Source: Exophiala sp. HKRS030 (taxonomy: Eukaryota; Ascomycota; Eurotiomycetes; Chaetothyriales; Herpotrichiellaceae). Taken from it: DNA of 64,000 nucleotides. Below are positions 45,362 to 56,686 of this stretch, piece by piece (the first letter of the stretch is position 1; every line of letters begins with the position of its first letter). The stretch covers positions 5,828,001 through 5,892,000 of the forward strand of contig JAHWDD010000002.1 of NCBI GenBank assembly GCA_023897205.1. The letters are read 5' to 3'. The position numbers and the translations under genes are program-made. The notes beneath the pieces were generated by a model that made no database searches, was not told the origin of the DNA, and worked only from the letters and a program-made list of their open reading frames with translations.

Positions 45362-46301
45362 ATGGTTGATCCTGGTATGAGTAGCATGCTCTCGCCGCCG
45401 GAATCTGCGCCTTCACCAAATCCCAGTTCAGTGTCTACGACAAATCAAAGCAGAAGACTCCCAACGCCTCGGATTCATCGGCTTCGTCCAGGATCGCAGA
45501 AGGAGATTGCTTTGATAAATTATCTTGACGACAAGATTCTGCGAATCACGAGAAGATATGCCAAGAAGTTCAGCAATGAGAATCGAGACGGAGATGACAC
45601 GCCAGGATATACCAGCTATGATCAGTTCGTAGCAGATGTTGACCCTCTGATCGACGTTGTGTGGATCAGTGGAACGCGTAAGTCAACAGCATCGTTTTCT
45701 CATTCTTGCAATATTGCATCCAATCCTGGACCAGCTGTTACGGAGCTAGCGCCAGGTAACGAGTCTACAGCGCTGGAGAAATGTCGTCGAGGAATCTTCT
45801 AACCATGGTTTCTTTCTAGCAACGATTCAAATTCCTTATCTTCTCTCTCTCGCTGGCCTAATCGTTGGCTACTGCCAATCCTTCCCGTTTTCTGCTTCCA
45901 TCTTCTCAGTCGTCGGCAAGATAGATGAGGGATTCGTATCATTACTTCAGTCTCCTGACCGTGACGATCTAACTAGCTCAGAACACTACAAGGTTTCAAT
46001 GACCGAGAAAGTCCGCATAAAGTCCTTGATCGAGGAGACCCGCGTCGCCATTGTCAATGTAGCGTCCTCAAGTGGCGCGCTCACCGGTGTGCAAGACTTA
46101 TCCGATATCGACACCGAAGACGAGGACGAGAGCGATACACCAATCGAAGGTGATGACGATACTGTATCTGACCATCCAAGAGCATTATCGATACCTCTAT
46201 CTTTGTCGAGAGTGTATAAGAGGACGCTGGAAATACTCGGTGACTCGTTGGTGGAGTCCTCATTACCACTGAATGAGTCTTCATCTCATCCGCCAACATG
46301 A
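45362..46301 (+). CDS. Conserved fungal protein of unknown function
   Basis: Two exons, 45362..45677 and 45820..46301, joined by a 142 nt intron (GTAAGT donor, TAG acceptor, phase 1). The spliced protein has about 265 residues. After a Ser/Pro-rich head comes a conserved block RIHRLRPGSQKEIALINYLD, then KILRITRRYAKKFS and VDPLIDVVWISGT. Exon 2 continues with IPYLLSLAGLIVGYCQSFPF and VSMTEKVRIKSLIEETRVAI. The C-terminal third is acidic (DIDTEDEDESD) and ends with a helix LSRVYKRTLEILGDSL. I recall this arrangement as a widespread Pezizomycotina family, sometimes carrying an apparently wrong meiotic-recombinase name. No catalytic motif is visible. It may be a scaffold or regulator. Confidence 0.75.
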
Positions 46302-46892
46302 GTGCCTCCGCCAGACGCCTCGAGCCTGTTGCAAAAGCGATATACCTTGTCGGGAGTGAGTACTCGTGATTGTGTCTGCGGCGAATGTGTCTCTCTTGGC
46401 AACGCGGTCGCCTGGCTCCCGGAAGAATGCAACAGACAATTCTGCCAAGACAAGAATTCAGAAGGCCTACAAGAACTGGGTCGATTGCGTGCATACAACA
46501 ATTGGGGGAATTATCTCATCTTAACTGGTGCTTGTCAAAACTTTCGACTGATTTGCACCTATATCTACGGCGTCGAGTCACAATCGCAGGAAACGCCTTC
46601 GGACCAATCAACTGTCGCCACGCTTAGTCGCAAAATGCTCACCGACACCAAAAGCTAACACACCACTATTGTACGTTGAAATCTCAATTGATGCCCGAAC
46701 TAGTCTAGGTCACACAAATCATTTCAAGAATTTACCTTGGGACTGGTATCTTGTGGTAGGAAGTCTTGGTATTCACATCGAAATTTCTCCGATCCTGTTT
46801 CCACCTATAAGCTACCTAAAGCTCCGAAATGGTGCTTGAGCTTCTACCGACCAGTTCAACCTATCCAATTTTGCATTTGACAGTCTTTCAAG
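46302..46892. other. Intergenic
   Basis: A + strand frame of 119 codons (46302-46658) begins with GTG and has no motif. A short peptide MSASARRLEPVAKAIYLVG could start at 46298, but it overlaps the upstream stop codon. Neither is supported. Confidence 0.4.
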
Positions 46893-47377
46893 ATGAGAAC
46901 AATCATATTCCTGTTGCTCGTCCATCGAGCTCTGTGTGCTGCAATAACATCGACTCCCTGTCGCAGTTCAGCATCAGTTGCGACAGCTACTCTAACAATT
47001 CCGCCAAGCACGACCTCCGACTCACCGCTTTCACTTGTCACCTCAATCTATACCAACGTCAAGCTGCAAGACTCGCAACAGAGACTTTCAGCTCTTGTCA
47101 CCATAGCACCATTGTTACCGAACCCTCTTGAGAAGCGACAGAAATGTTTCGACGACCGTGGCTTCAGTGTCAACTGTGCAACTTGGACCGGTTACTATTA
47201 CACCTGGGGCCACCTGGCAATCCTTATCAGGGAGGACCAGGTGATGGAAATGGTGGTGGAGGGGGAAACTCTGGCGGAGGTGCTGTTGTCGTGTATCAAG
47301 GCACGGGATTCATGAGTTCCGTGAACTGGTCAATGTTTTTGGGCTTGATAGGTCTCACTCTGCTGCTGTTCGTTTGA
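46893..47377 (+). CDS. Small secreted, probably GPI-anchored protein with Kex2 site and one frameshift
   Basis: Begins with a signal peptide MRTIIFLLLVHRALCAAI. A Ser/Thr-rich prodomain follows, then the dibasic Kex2 site LEKR and a conserved module CFDDRGFSVNCATWTGYYYT. After a one-base loss in the G run at 47206-47209 the frame continues as PPGNPYQGGPGDGNGGGG. It ends with a hydrophobic GPI-type tail, SMFLGLIGLTLLLFV. The three features together (signal, KR cleavage, hydrophobic end) indicate a wall or membrane protein processed in the Golgi. The module has two cysteines that could pair. With the base restored it would have about 161 residues. I have no function for it. It lies next to two other surface-protein genes. 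Confidence 0.7.
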
Positions 47378-47865
47378 AGATGGCGTGAGCGAAGAACAGT
47401 GTCCCTATCAGCTGATAGCTTCGAAATATGGAGCAATCGGAGCTAGTTGATGAACGAATGATTTTAAAGTCTTTGGAAAACACTTCATGTACAGTCACAG
47501 ATAACAGTCTGTCACAACTTTCACGGTATCAATGTTCTTACACTCTTAAGGTCGAACTCTTGCAAACAGATTATCAAGTCATGCTTGCCATCTCGCCTTG
47601 TTTGCGACACGCTCCTCTTATGAGAACGGACCTTGCCGTCCTCTCAGCCTCTCAGATATATCTGTTCTCCACGAGCTGACAACACAAGATCTTTTCTTTC
47701 TGTCAATACTTACCAAACAGGCTATCTCTACATAGTCTCAATTTCGACACCCAGATCCTGGATCCCACAAACCTGTCTTTATTTGAAACAAAAGTCGCAG
47801 CCAAGTTGGATGGTCGCAGCATCTGACAGCAGAACCAAATCTCCTTTTTACGCACACCCTCACGA
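47378..47865. other. Intergenic
   Basis: Upstream region of the Ser/Thr-rich gene; no gene seen. Confidence 0.5.
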
Positions 47866-49757
47866 ATGATCTACCGAGTAGGTCACACAAATTCTCAAGC
47901 CTGCCGGTCATCACTGGTGCTATGGCTTCTCCACATCGCGCAAATCGCGTACGCAGGTCCATTCTTCGGACAGCCAGAAACCACCGACATGGTCCAGCCG
48001 GTTTCCATTAACGGCAACGACAATGACTGGTCCACCTCAACGGATTCAGCAACGATATCAGGGTGGTCTACTGAGAAGCTTGCCTCTACGACGATCGCAC
48101 ATTTCAGTGCAGTTCAGTCAATTCCTTCAGACACGGCGAGCATCCCAAGTGCAACAGGAACGGAGTGCTATTCATTCGACTCGTCGTGGCCGAAAGTTTC
48201 GAGTATGACCCGCATTTGTACATCCCTTAAATCTGATGTCTCAATTTCGCAAACTTTTTCTGCGCCTCGCCAGACCAGCTCCGAATCGTCCACGACTTAT
48301 TCTTCGCAATCTAGAAGCAGCACATCGATCACGAGCGTTACTTCCAGCAGCGATAGCTCGTCAGAATCGGTAGCTACTTCCAGCAGAAGCAGCTCCTCAG
48401 AGGGAGTAGCAACCTCCAGCATCGACAGTTCGTCAGAACCAGTGTCCACCTTCAACGGTAGCTCATCAAAAACAACATCCACCTTGAACAGCTCTTCAGA
48501 AACGGCAGCACCAACATCCAGCAGTTCTTCAGAAATCCTTGTCACCTCCAGTGTTACTGCCAAAACGTTTGCGTCGCCAGGCGCGACTGGAACCACGTCC
48601 AATTCTAGATCCGATACATCCACCGAGTCCATCCTTCGCAGTGAGTCATTGAGCTCGATCGCAAGCACGGCCACAACTCAACTTAGACAGTCAACCGAGT
48701 CTGACTCAGCGGGCAGCACGTCCACGAGGTTTACAACCAGGACCCCAAGCTTCACCACGATAACTCTATCTGCGACAACTCTGCCACTTGAACACAGCTC
48801 GTCGACAAGCACCATTTCAACACCTCTTTCAAGCACCAGTTCGACGCAGCTCTTCAAGAACACGACCATTTTCTCATCAATCGGCTCCAGTGCAAGCTTT
48901 GCAAGTCTCGAAACAGGCACCTCTAACTCCTCTTCTCTCTCTGACTTGATCTCGGCGCATCCAAATACCTTTACAGCGATCACGACACGCAAGATTTTCA
49001 CTGTCTCAGAAACTCTGACCACAGTCCGGACGGTAATATTGAGAAGCTCCGGTCCATCGACATCTGTCAGTGATGTCTGCCCTAGCCCAACCTGTACCAA
49101 ATCGCCGAGTCTATTTGTGTCCATATTTGCTAATGCCGCCTCAACCCTGACAACTTTGGTGTCTATATCCATGTCCGCGACTCAGCCTCCTACGACATTG
49201 ACTCACTCGCCACAATCATTTTCCATTCCCAATTCTACCTACTCACAAACATACCTGTCATTCGTAACCAGTGACGCTGGAGCTAGCACCAGCAACAGGA
49301 CCAGCGTCCAGCCACCGCTACCGACCGCCTCGTCGAATATTACCCATGAAGACAACGATACCACTACAACGACGACAATCACGGTCTTTTTCTCAGGATC
49401 CTTCTCCAAGCCACCCCAGTACCATCGCCATCTCCATCTCCATCGTCCAAGCCACCACCTGTGCCATCTCCGTCCTCGTCACCGTCCTCGTCCTCATCTC
49501 CTGAACCTGCGGCTGCGTCATCGCTTTCCATCTCTACGTTCAAAGACAATGCGGGGGTCCCACACTCCTACCGGCTCTCAACAAGCAAGAACCAAACTCT
49601 CACAGTGGACCTAGGTGTGGTGACTACGACATGTATCCCCACCACAACAGTCACAGCTGCACCGCATGGGACGGTGTCCACGACGGTCGTCTTTGGGCAG
49701 TGCGGTATCGGGATTGGGCCCATGGTCACCGCTAACATAACCAAGGGAATGAGGTGA
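47866..49757 (+). CDS. Ser/Thr-rich secreted cell-surface protein, with one frameshift
   Basis: ATG at 47866. A hydrophobic signal follows a charged head (SSLVLWLLHIAQIAYAGPFF). Then come some 450 residues rich in Ser and Thr, with imperfect repeats of SSSEXVATSS type around residues 165-215. That composition means heavy O-mannosylation and an extended stalk, as in fungal adhesins and wall proteins. Near the end a one-base loss in the C run at 49414-49417 shifts the frame. Before it reads ITVFFSGSFSKPP; after it, PVPSPSPSPSSKPPPVPSP, then a conserved-looking tail with VTTTCIPTTTVTAAPHGTV. It ends ANITKGMR without a GPI-type hydrophobic end, so attachment is not by GPI in this reading. About 630 residues with the base restored. 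Role unknown; adhesion or wall structure is plausible. Confidence 0.7.
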
Positions 49758-51708
49758 GAGCGGGCAAATGTCCGGGTGGGGATATTCTGGCGAGTCTTTG
49801 GGAAAAGTGAGAATTGGACGAATGCTTGGAACTTAGAATTACTGTCTAGATCAAGAACCGTGTAGTAGAGGCTTCTAGCTTCATCGCGACGATTGGAAAG
49901 ATAGTCAGACAGTCAGGAATTCAGCATTTCCAGACAACTTTCCATCAGTACTATGGGTTGAGGAGAGCACCGAGGATGCCAACAGCAGGTCGATCAAACA
50001 GCCCAGAGGAGCGAGTACGGTTGTTGATAATTGTATGTGTAGTCGAGAATGCCACACGCCTGACTTCAACTTGGTTTGTACTTTGTTTTATACTAGCGCC
50101 TTACTCAATAATGATATGTGGGCAGCATCAAACGCCACTATACTGCTGGGTTCCAAAAAACTTTCCTTGATGACCCGGGTTGATCTTCCGTAAACTCCAA
50201 GTCTCACAAACAACGCTTGGCAAACAAGAACAAACAACATACTAGGCAGCCTCGAAACAAATCATTACGAACACGAAATGCAACTGTGCCGCCCAGCCCA
50301 AATCTAAGATACCAAAAACGATAAAAGGATCAGCAAAGAGCGCTAGAACTCACGGTTTCAAACTCTCTTGTTTCACATGGTATTCAAGGATGCTTGCCGA
50401 CGTACACCAATCTATCGGAAACGAAGACCAGGTGCAGGAAGCCAAGAGCCAAGTTTGTTTGAGAATACCAACGGCCAACCCTCGTCGCGTCTTGCAACCT
50501 ATCTAGGATCAACGCCGCCGGGTGCTCACTACCAGGTCATCGCGCGAAACGCTGCAATTCCCCCTCAGACAAAATAAGGGGATGTACAACGACCTGTCGA
50601 CGGATAGCGACGCCGGAGAGGGACAGAACTTGACAGAAGCCCGAACGAAGATCAGAGCGGAATGCACGGAAACAGAGCGCGAGAAGGTGCATCTGACAGT
50701 ATAGCCATAGTCCCAGGATCCGTTTAGAAGGCTAGGAAGAGGCTCGCGGAAAAATTCCCAGGAAAAGAATGTGCTTCAGAAGGGGAATTCACTTAACAAG
50801 ACGAAAAACATCCTGAACAAAGGTAGGGTTTGTCGGCTATGAGGATTCCCCAGTGTCATCATTAGCATAGAGCCATACTATCCCACTTCGCACATATCGG
50901 CTAATCTGTTAGTCACCCTTGCGATAATGCGTTGATGGAGAGAGAAAGAGAGAAAGTGAGAAAAAAGGATGACAGGAGGGGCGCCCGTTGCATAACCCCA
51001 AGAATGATTCCGCTACGCTAAGTTAGTGGTCTTGGCGGTCAATTACGGAGTAGATCTTTCCGTCGGCGACATATCACGTGGTTTGTACAAAGGTGACGAC
51101 GGCGTCGTTGTGCATCTGGCCCCGATATTCGCAATCCGACCTTCCTTCCCTGTGTTCCAGACACCCGAAGGTGATGGTTGACTGGTGTGGAAACTGTGAT
51201 GGGACAGAAAGGAAGACATGGTGGAAGGAAGATTTCTTGGGCGGGAGGATAGGGAGAGCGAAGGAAAGAAGGGTGGGCTTCAGGTTCTGTTGATTTTGTT
51301 ACGAGACAAGTTCGTCCCAGGCGGGCCTGGCGTTTTGGGTTTCTGTCTTGCGACTTGATGCGAGGTTGTCCTCAGACACTTGAGGTTCAAGTGGGAGGTT
51401 CTGGGGGCACTTCAGGAGCCGTCAAACCATGAGATGCTGACCATGCTCAAGTTTGACACCCTCGTTGAGGGTAAAAGCAGATCCAAGGTGCTTAACAGAC
51501 GTGGTGGTTAGTCACAACAATTCCCCCCTGAACATGTAGGAAGCATTGGATGCAGAATCTTTTGGACTTTTGTCCCCACCGGCATACCTAGTTGCCTCAC
51601 CTCAGGCAAAAATAGCCATCATGGTTAACATACAAGAATAGTCGTTGCTCTTGTGTCCCAATTGTGCCCAAACAAAATCGCTCACAGGATAAAAGATGAA
51701 TATGCTGT
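49758..51708. other. Intergenic, 1.95 kb
   Basis: No gene supported. A GAGAGAAAGAGAGAAAG purine run lies at about 50940-50960. Short frames only. Confidence 0.45.
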
Positions 51709-53292
51709 TCAATTCCACACTAGCCATACTGCGCCTCCGACGACAAAGACCACGACCAAAATTGTCATTATCGCTGCTCCTGCCCGGTCGGCTGTTGTGA
51801 TTGGGCTCAATTCGTTGAGAACCGGCCCTTGGATTCCAGTGTTGGGATTGCTCTCGGATTGAGCTCCTGTATTGAGAGTCAACGGGGCCATATCAGGTTC
51901 GATCAGCGTCGACCCTATGACTGCTAATGCTGCCATCTGTTCCACCGTCGCTCAACGTTAGCCAGTGTCCTTGTCCGCTCGGGTATATCAAGGTAGGGAA
52001 GGAGAGTATTTCCAACATACCTGCTCACCCACTCCGGTTTCTCCGGTAGGTACGTCGGTCCACCATTGTGCAGAACACATATTTCCAGATGCCCCGCTGG
52101 TACACTGCCTTGCGGCGCCGACCGCACTCGCTTGTAGTTTCGGCATGATGCGGTCACGCGTACTTGGCACAAGTAGAGCCGTAACCGCCAACCATCGGGC
52201 CAGGTAAGCCTTGAAACTCTTCTGGTCCTGGTTGCAGATCAACTGCTCCTCGCATAGGTATTCGACCATAATGTTTCCTCCGTACTCTTCGGGGAAGTAC
52301 AATGCGAAAGTGCTACCGAGAATTTCCTCAACCCGACCCAACCAATCCGCATTTCCATCTGTATAGCTGTACATGTACGCAGCTCCAGCCAGGAGTACAC
52401 CGTAGTTATAGCTCCAGATGTATCGTACGACAGAGGCATCTCCAGTGCAGTTCAAGTCCGAGTCCAGGTTGTCCCAGATGTACAGGACGTTGTCGGCTCG
52501 TTCAAACATCAAAGAGTCCTCCATCCAGTCCCAAACCATCGTTGCCCAGTTGGCATATGTTTCATTGCCGGTGATGTAAGCGAGTCGTGCAGCAACCTGG
52601 AAATTGCCTCCATTGGAGATCATGCTATGTGATGTTAGTCATGGGAACCACAGACCAATTTATCCTCGCCATGCAACTGGACAATTCTGCAAGTGCGCAT
52701 AACACTGGCTCGTCCTCTCGAACACTCACTTTTTCAAGTTATATCCCTGATTCACAGGCACCACTTGCCACCTGAAACCCCCTCCACAAGTATCTGTATC
52801 CCATAGCCCGACCTGAAAATTGAAAAGCCCCTGTACTATGCTTAACCAACTCGGGGTGTTTTCCTGCGTACTGTCTGGAAAGTTTGCTTCCACAGCGTCC
52901 AACGCGCTAAATGCCCAGAATGCTTGATCGTCCACACCCATACTGCGACTGTGATTCGGTGGATTGAAGTTGTCTTGCGGTCCTCGTTGATGAAGTATTG
53001 ACGCCGTGATATCTGCGTTATGACTGTCATCACCAGTGTACTGCCAGTAGTTGATCAGTGAACCCCACATGGCCCCGGCTTGCCACCAGCAGTAATTATC
53101 GGGAAGAGAGGGATTGCAAGCGAGCGAGCCAGGTAATAGACCAGGAATTTGGCCTGGCTCGTCGCCGGTATAAAAGGTCATCATCTCATTGGCAATTGTG
53201 GAGGCGGCTGATCGTACTGATGCAGGGGAATCGAGTTGTAGAGATATTGCCTGTGCGAGGGGAGCCATCGCGGTTAACAATAGGCGATACAT
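51709..53292 (-). CDS. Membrane-anchored GH76 endo-mannanase-like protein (Dfg5/Dcw1 type)
   Basis: Exons are 52730..53292, 52021..52624 and 51709..51936, with introns of 105 and 84 nt (phases 2 and 0). Product 464 residues. A signal peptide MYRLLLTAMAPLAQAISL is followed by GH76 blocks: NYCWWQAGAMWGSLINYW, the acidic pair in MGVDDQAFWAFSALDA, and CGGGFRWQV. Across the first splice it reads NLKNMISNGGNFQVAARLA, typical of the family. The end has a transmembrane helix IMTILVVVFVVGGAVWLVW near the C-terminus. Dfg5/Dcw1 proteins act on the mannose core of GPI anchors, moving GPI proteins from membrane to wall glucan. Two secreted surface-protein genes lie upstream in the same 7 kb. Confidence 0.9.
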
Positions 53293-54516
53293 GGTGTCGA
53301 CGATCGTGTCATAAACCCATATGTCGACGGTCTTCCTCCAAGATATTCTGAATGAATGGATTCCTAAGAGAATGATGGAGTTTCAACCGTTGAAGACAAA
53401 GAAAGGGAATGACGGGGATTTGGGGTGACAAAAGAGTGACTTGGAGGGTCGTAAAAGTGCCAATGTGGTTTGACAGCCTCACATCCAGTGTCCAACCAGT
53501 AGACAGCGGAACCAAAACAGACCACGAGGCAAGGCACTAACGGCGGAACACAGGATCGCGTTTTGATACCACGTCAAACGTTACCAGCCTTGGGGATTGA
53601 GGTCAGAAGTTTGATTCTGAAAGGCGCCAGAGCAGAGCGATTGTGAGAGCGAAAGCAAAGACGCCGACCCAGTTTATCAAGAGTCGGCATTGTTGGCATT
53701 AATCTCAGTATGGAGCTGGTGTCAGCCAAGATACTCTTGTTTCTGAGAGCTGTAAAAGGCCCCTCAATTCAATCTCAGTGTCAGCGTCTGACGGCTGGGC
53801 GGTGTTCTGGTTCATGATCGGGGCACGCGTTGATAGTACCCTGCCTTTTCCCTTCTCCGGAAAAGAATTGCTCCCCTTTCTGGCAGCGTACAGACCACGC
53901 GCATCCCGCATCTGGTAGTACTAGATTTGAAGGAGTTTCCAGAGGAGGCCCAGTGCCGAGAGTCTTGACCTCTGTGGAGAGATTTTCAACCTTCAACGCT
54001 CCGATGCCCTCCCCTGCCCAGAAATGCCAAGACATGACGTGTACGAGGTAGGCTGAGCATGCCGAGTTCTCCTGGGCGTGGAGGATTGCTTTCATTGGCA
54101 CCGGATTCATTCGCGTTTCAACTTGCCGGTCTCTCGACGAATGTCCATTTGTGCATTGCTGCAATTCGGCTTCGAAACATAGCTTGGGTGTTATTCTGTT
54201 TGGTCATGATCGTGCCATCGTTGCCTGCTTCATGGAACGGTGATCCTTAACTCCGCCCGTAACCGCTGACGCCCGTTTTACCCCTGAGTCCGGACATCGT
54301 TGCCGAGAAGTCCCCTCGAGGTCGTTATTGAAGGATCAGGATGATGATGATGATGCCTAGAAGCCATGTATGAGACGAATTGAGCTTAGTGGCAGATGTC
54401 CATCAACGCTAAAAACCGCAGTGGCACTGTTGACTCAGCTTTTCGGATTCCAACAAATCTATTATCTTGATGTTTCTACATCTAATGTGGCAGTAGCGTT
54501 CATTCAATCTTTTGAC
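53293..54516. other. Intergenic, GH76 promoter side to UBX gene 3' end
   Basis: No gene supported. A minus-strand 127-codon frame (53781-54164) has no motif. A short (GAT)n run is at about 54341-54354. Confidence 0.45.
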
Positions 54517-56456
54517 TCAATCCTTCTTGCCCCTATCTTCTTCATCTTTCTTCTTGGGCTCGAAGTTCAATTGATTGCCATTGTAGAATTGGTTTGCGCG
54601 CTTGTCGGCTTCCGCTCTCTGATCTGCCAAAGTACGCACTCGGACTTTTGGCCCTTCTTGGTCTGGGGTAGGACCTCCAGCTCCAGGCCCAGATGCATGT
54701 GAAGAATTTGAAGACGAAGGCTGTCCATAGCCGAGAATATTTTTAAAGCCACCAAATACCATGCCTGCGGTACCACTGACAAGATTATAGCCACCACTAA
54801 CGGCGGAACCGAGTAGACCTCCGGTTGTGTTGCCAGTATAGGACTCGACGTATCCCTTGACTGGAGCCATAACCAGCGTGCAACTACCAACGATGCCCAG
54901 ATCACTCAGTTCCTGTTCCTCTTCACTTGCTTCGATGTTTCTGATAGGCGACGGAGTGAGAATGAGTTTTAGATTGTATGGTACAGTGGTTTGAGTGGTT
55001 GAATCAATCCAAGGCCTTACATCTGCCGACAAAGTTGATGATGGCGAAAAACTCGAGCGTAGGGTACTACCATCAAAAGTGCGGACTTGGATTCTAACTT
55101 GGCTGGTGTTGCGTGATTGTGATCGGGCATATGTAGATGAGGTCGTTTCTGTTGATTCGTCTGCAGGCATGATCCCTTTGCGCATATTATCCAATCGTCT
55201 TCGCTCTTCTCGATCGGCTTTAATTTGAGCTTTTACTCGGTCACGTTCATCGCGGGCTTTCTGTTCCCTCTCTCGTTGCATTTTGATATACTCGGCACGT
55301 TGGGCCTTTTGCTTTTCGTGGTCAGGTTTTAAGCCAACAGGTGATTGTGATGCTATTGGTGGGGGATTCTCCGGAGTGGCATCGCTGTTGGTGATGGCAG
55401 CCGGCCTAGCCTGAGTTGTGGACGGAGTTGCTGCTGATGATGACGGTTGATTTGACGAAGATGAGCTAGAAAATTGGGGTTGGGTTCGTGGTGAAGAAGA
55501 GGATACTCCGCCTAATGGCTTCGTTTGACCAGGAATCTTTAGGCCGACCGCAGGAAGGCGTAGTAAACGCGACCGGGCGTATTCGGAAAGCTCTGGGTTT
55601 GCTGATGAGGCTCGTAATCTTGCAACCTCTTCATGGAATATAGAGATGTTGTTCAAAAGTGAAAGTTGTACCTCGAAGATTTCCGAGTGTGATTTTCCTT
55701 GATCAAGAAGCGTATGGCTATGATTTCTTAGAGCATCGTAAGCATTGTTAGGCAGCCGCATCTGACCGGGAGCTGGTTGCAGGTCTAGGTATCGAACAGT
55801 GGAGTCAGATGCCTGAGAAACCGATTCCACAGCGGTGTTGACTGGTGGTATTTCAGGGTGTCTGCTTGATCCTCAGTACCGACATCAATCGTGGTGTTCT
55901 ATACAGAATGCGACATACTCTTGTTCTCCCCTTTCCGCATCGGGTGCGCTCTCAAGTCCGAAAAATGACAATAGGCGACTTTTGAACTCTTGCGGCGATA
56001 CTCCTGCGGATTGGATATTTGCTTGAACTTGAGCATTCCTGGATTCTATCAGCATTTGAATCTTCACAGTCAGTATAACGACCAGTACTTACTTGATAAT
56101 CAGTACGGCAGGAGTACTGTTGATTGGTGCAATAGGGTTCAGAAAGCCGGCTTCTTGTGACCCTGCTTCAAGTCGTAATGCGACAGTCTGTGTGGCGATT
56201 GCGGAGGACAACTTCGATGACTTAGCCACGAATTTGTTGCAATGGAATCAAGTATCACATACGGACTCGTCCTCTAAGATTGACTCCCACTCTGCGCCCG
56301 CCTCAGTGCCATCTGCAGGCCGAAATAGTCAGTACCGAGGCCGTGAAGATGATGTCGTCCACGTGGTGCAGCCAGACCTTGGATAAAACACAGAACAGCC
56401 TTGGACTCCTGAACAGCAAGTCCAATACCACTCTGTAGATCTCCCTCGTGGAACAT
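54517..56456 (-). CDS. UBX-domain protein (UBXN4/UBXD2-like), Cdc48 cofactor
   Basis: Five exons: 56378..56456, 56263..56312, 56093..56220 (or ..56211), 55919..56038 and 54517..55861. Start MFHEGDLQSGIGLAVQESKA matches the family's thioredoxin-like N-terminal domain, which continues as VALRLEAGSQEAGFLNP. A long disordered Ser-rich part and a charged coiled coil (EYIKMQREREQKARDERDRV) follow. Then comes the UBX domain from RIQVRTFDGSTLRSSF to ELSDLGIVGSCTLVMAP. Such proteins tether Cdc48 in ER-associated degradation. The first donor, GTCTGG, is weak, but a perfect TACTGAC branch point precedes its acceptor. Intron 2 could end at either of two AG sites nine bases apart. Intron 4 ends in a tandem AAGCAG acceptor. 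About 570-573 residues. Divergent from SHY1. Confidence 0.82.
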
Positions 56457-56686
56457 GATGCTCGTGATGGGTATGCAGTTGCAGGCAGGTGGAATACCAC
56501 TGCTGTTCGGTTGTCGATGGGTCACGGAGGGACATTTGTTCATTGATGCCATCGGTGGTCGGCGATTCGGAAGAATTCATCCTCCGAGATTCTTAACGAA
56601 GCTGCATGTCATGATTCGATCTTGCAACTCATATTCATACATGGACATTCAAAGTGCTGCTCTCTCGAACTACGACCGTGTGGTTT
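56457..56686. promoter_or_regulatory. Divergent promoter of the UBX gene and SHY1
   Basis: About 230 bp between the two proposed start codons. No TATA box obvious. Confidence 0.5.

Noticed and set aside
46298..46658. Possible small gene starting MSASARRLEPVAKAIYLVG or the 119-codon frame beside it
   Set aside because: The ATG overlaps the upstream stop codon on the same strand, splicing is ambiguous and no family is recognised.
53781..54164. 127-codon minus-strand frame
   Set aside because: No motif, no hydrophobic or repeat structure, and mirrored by open frames on the other strand.
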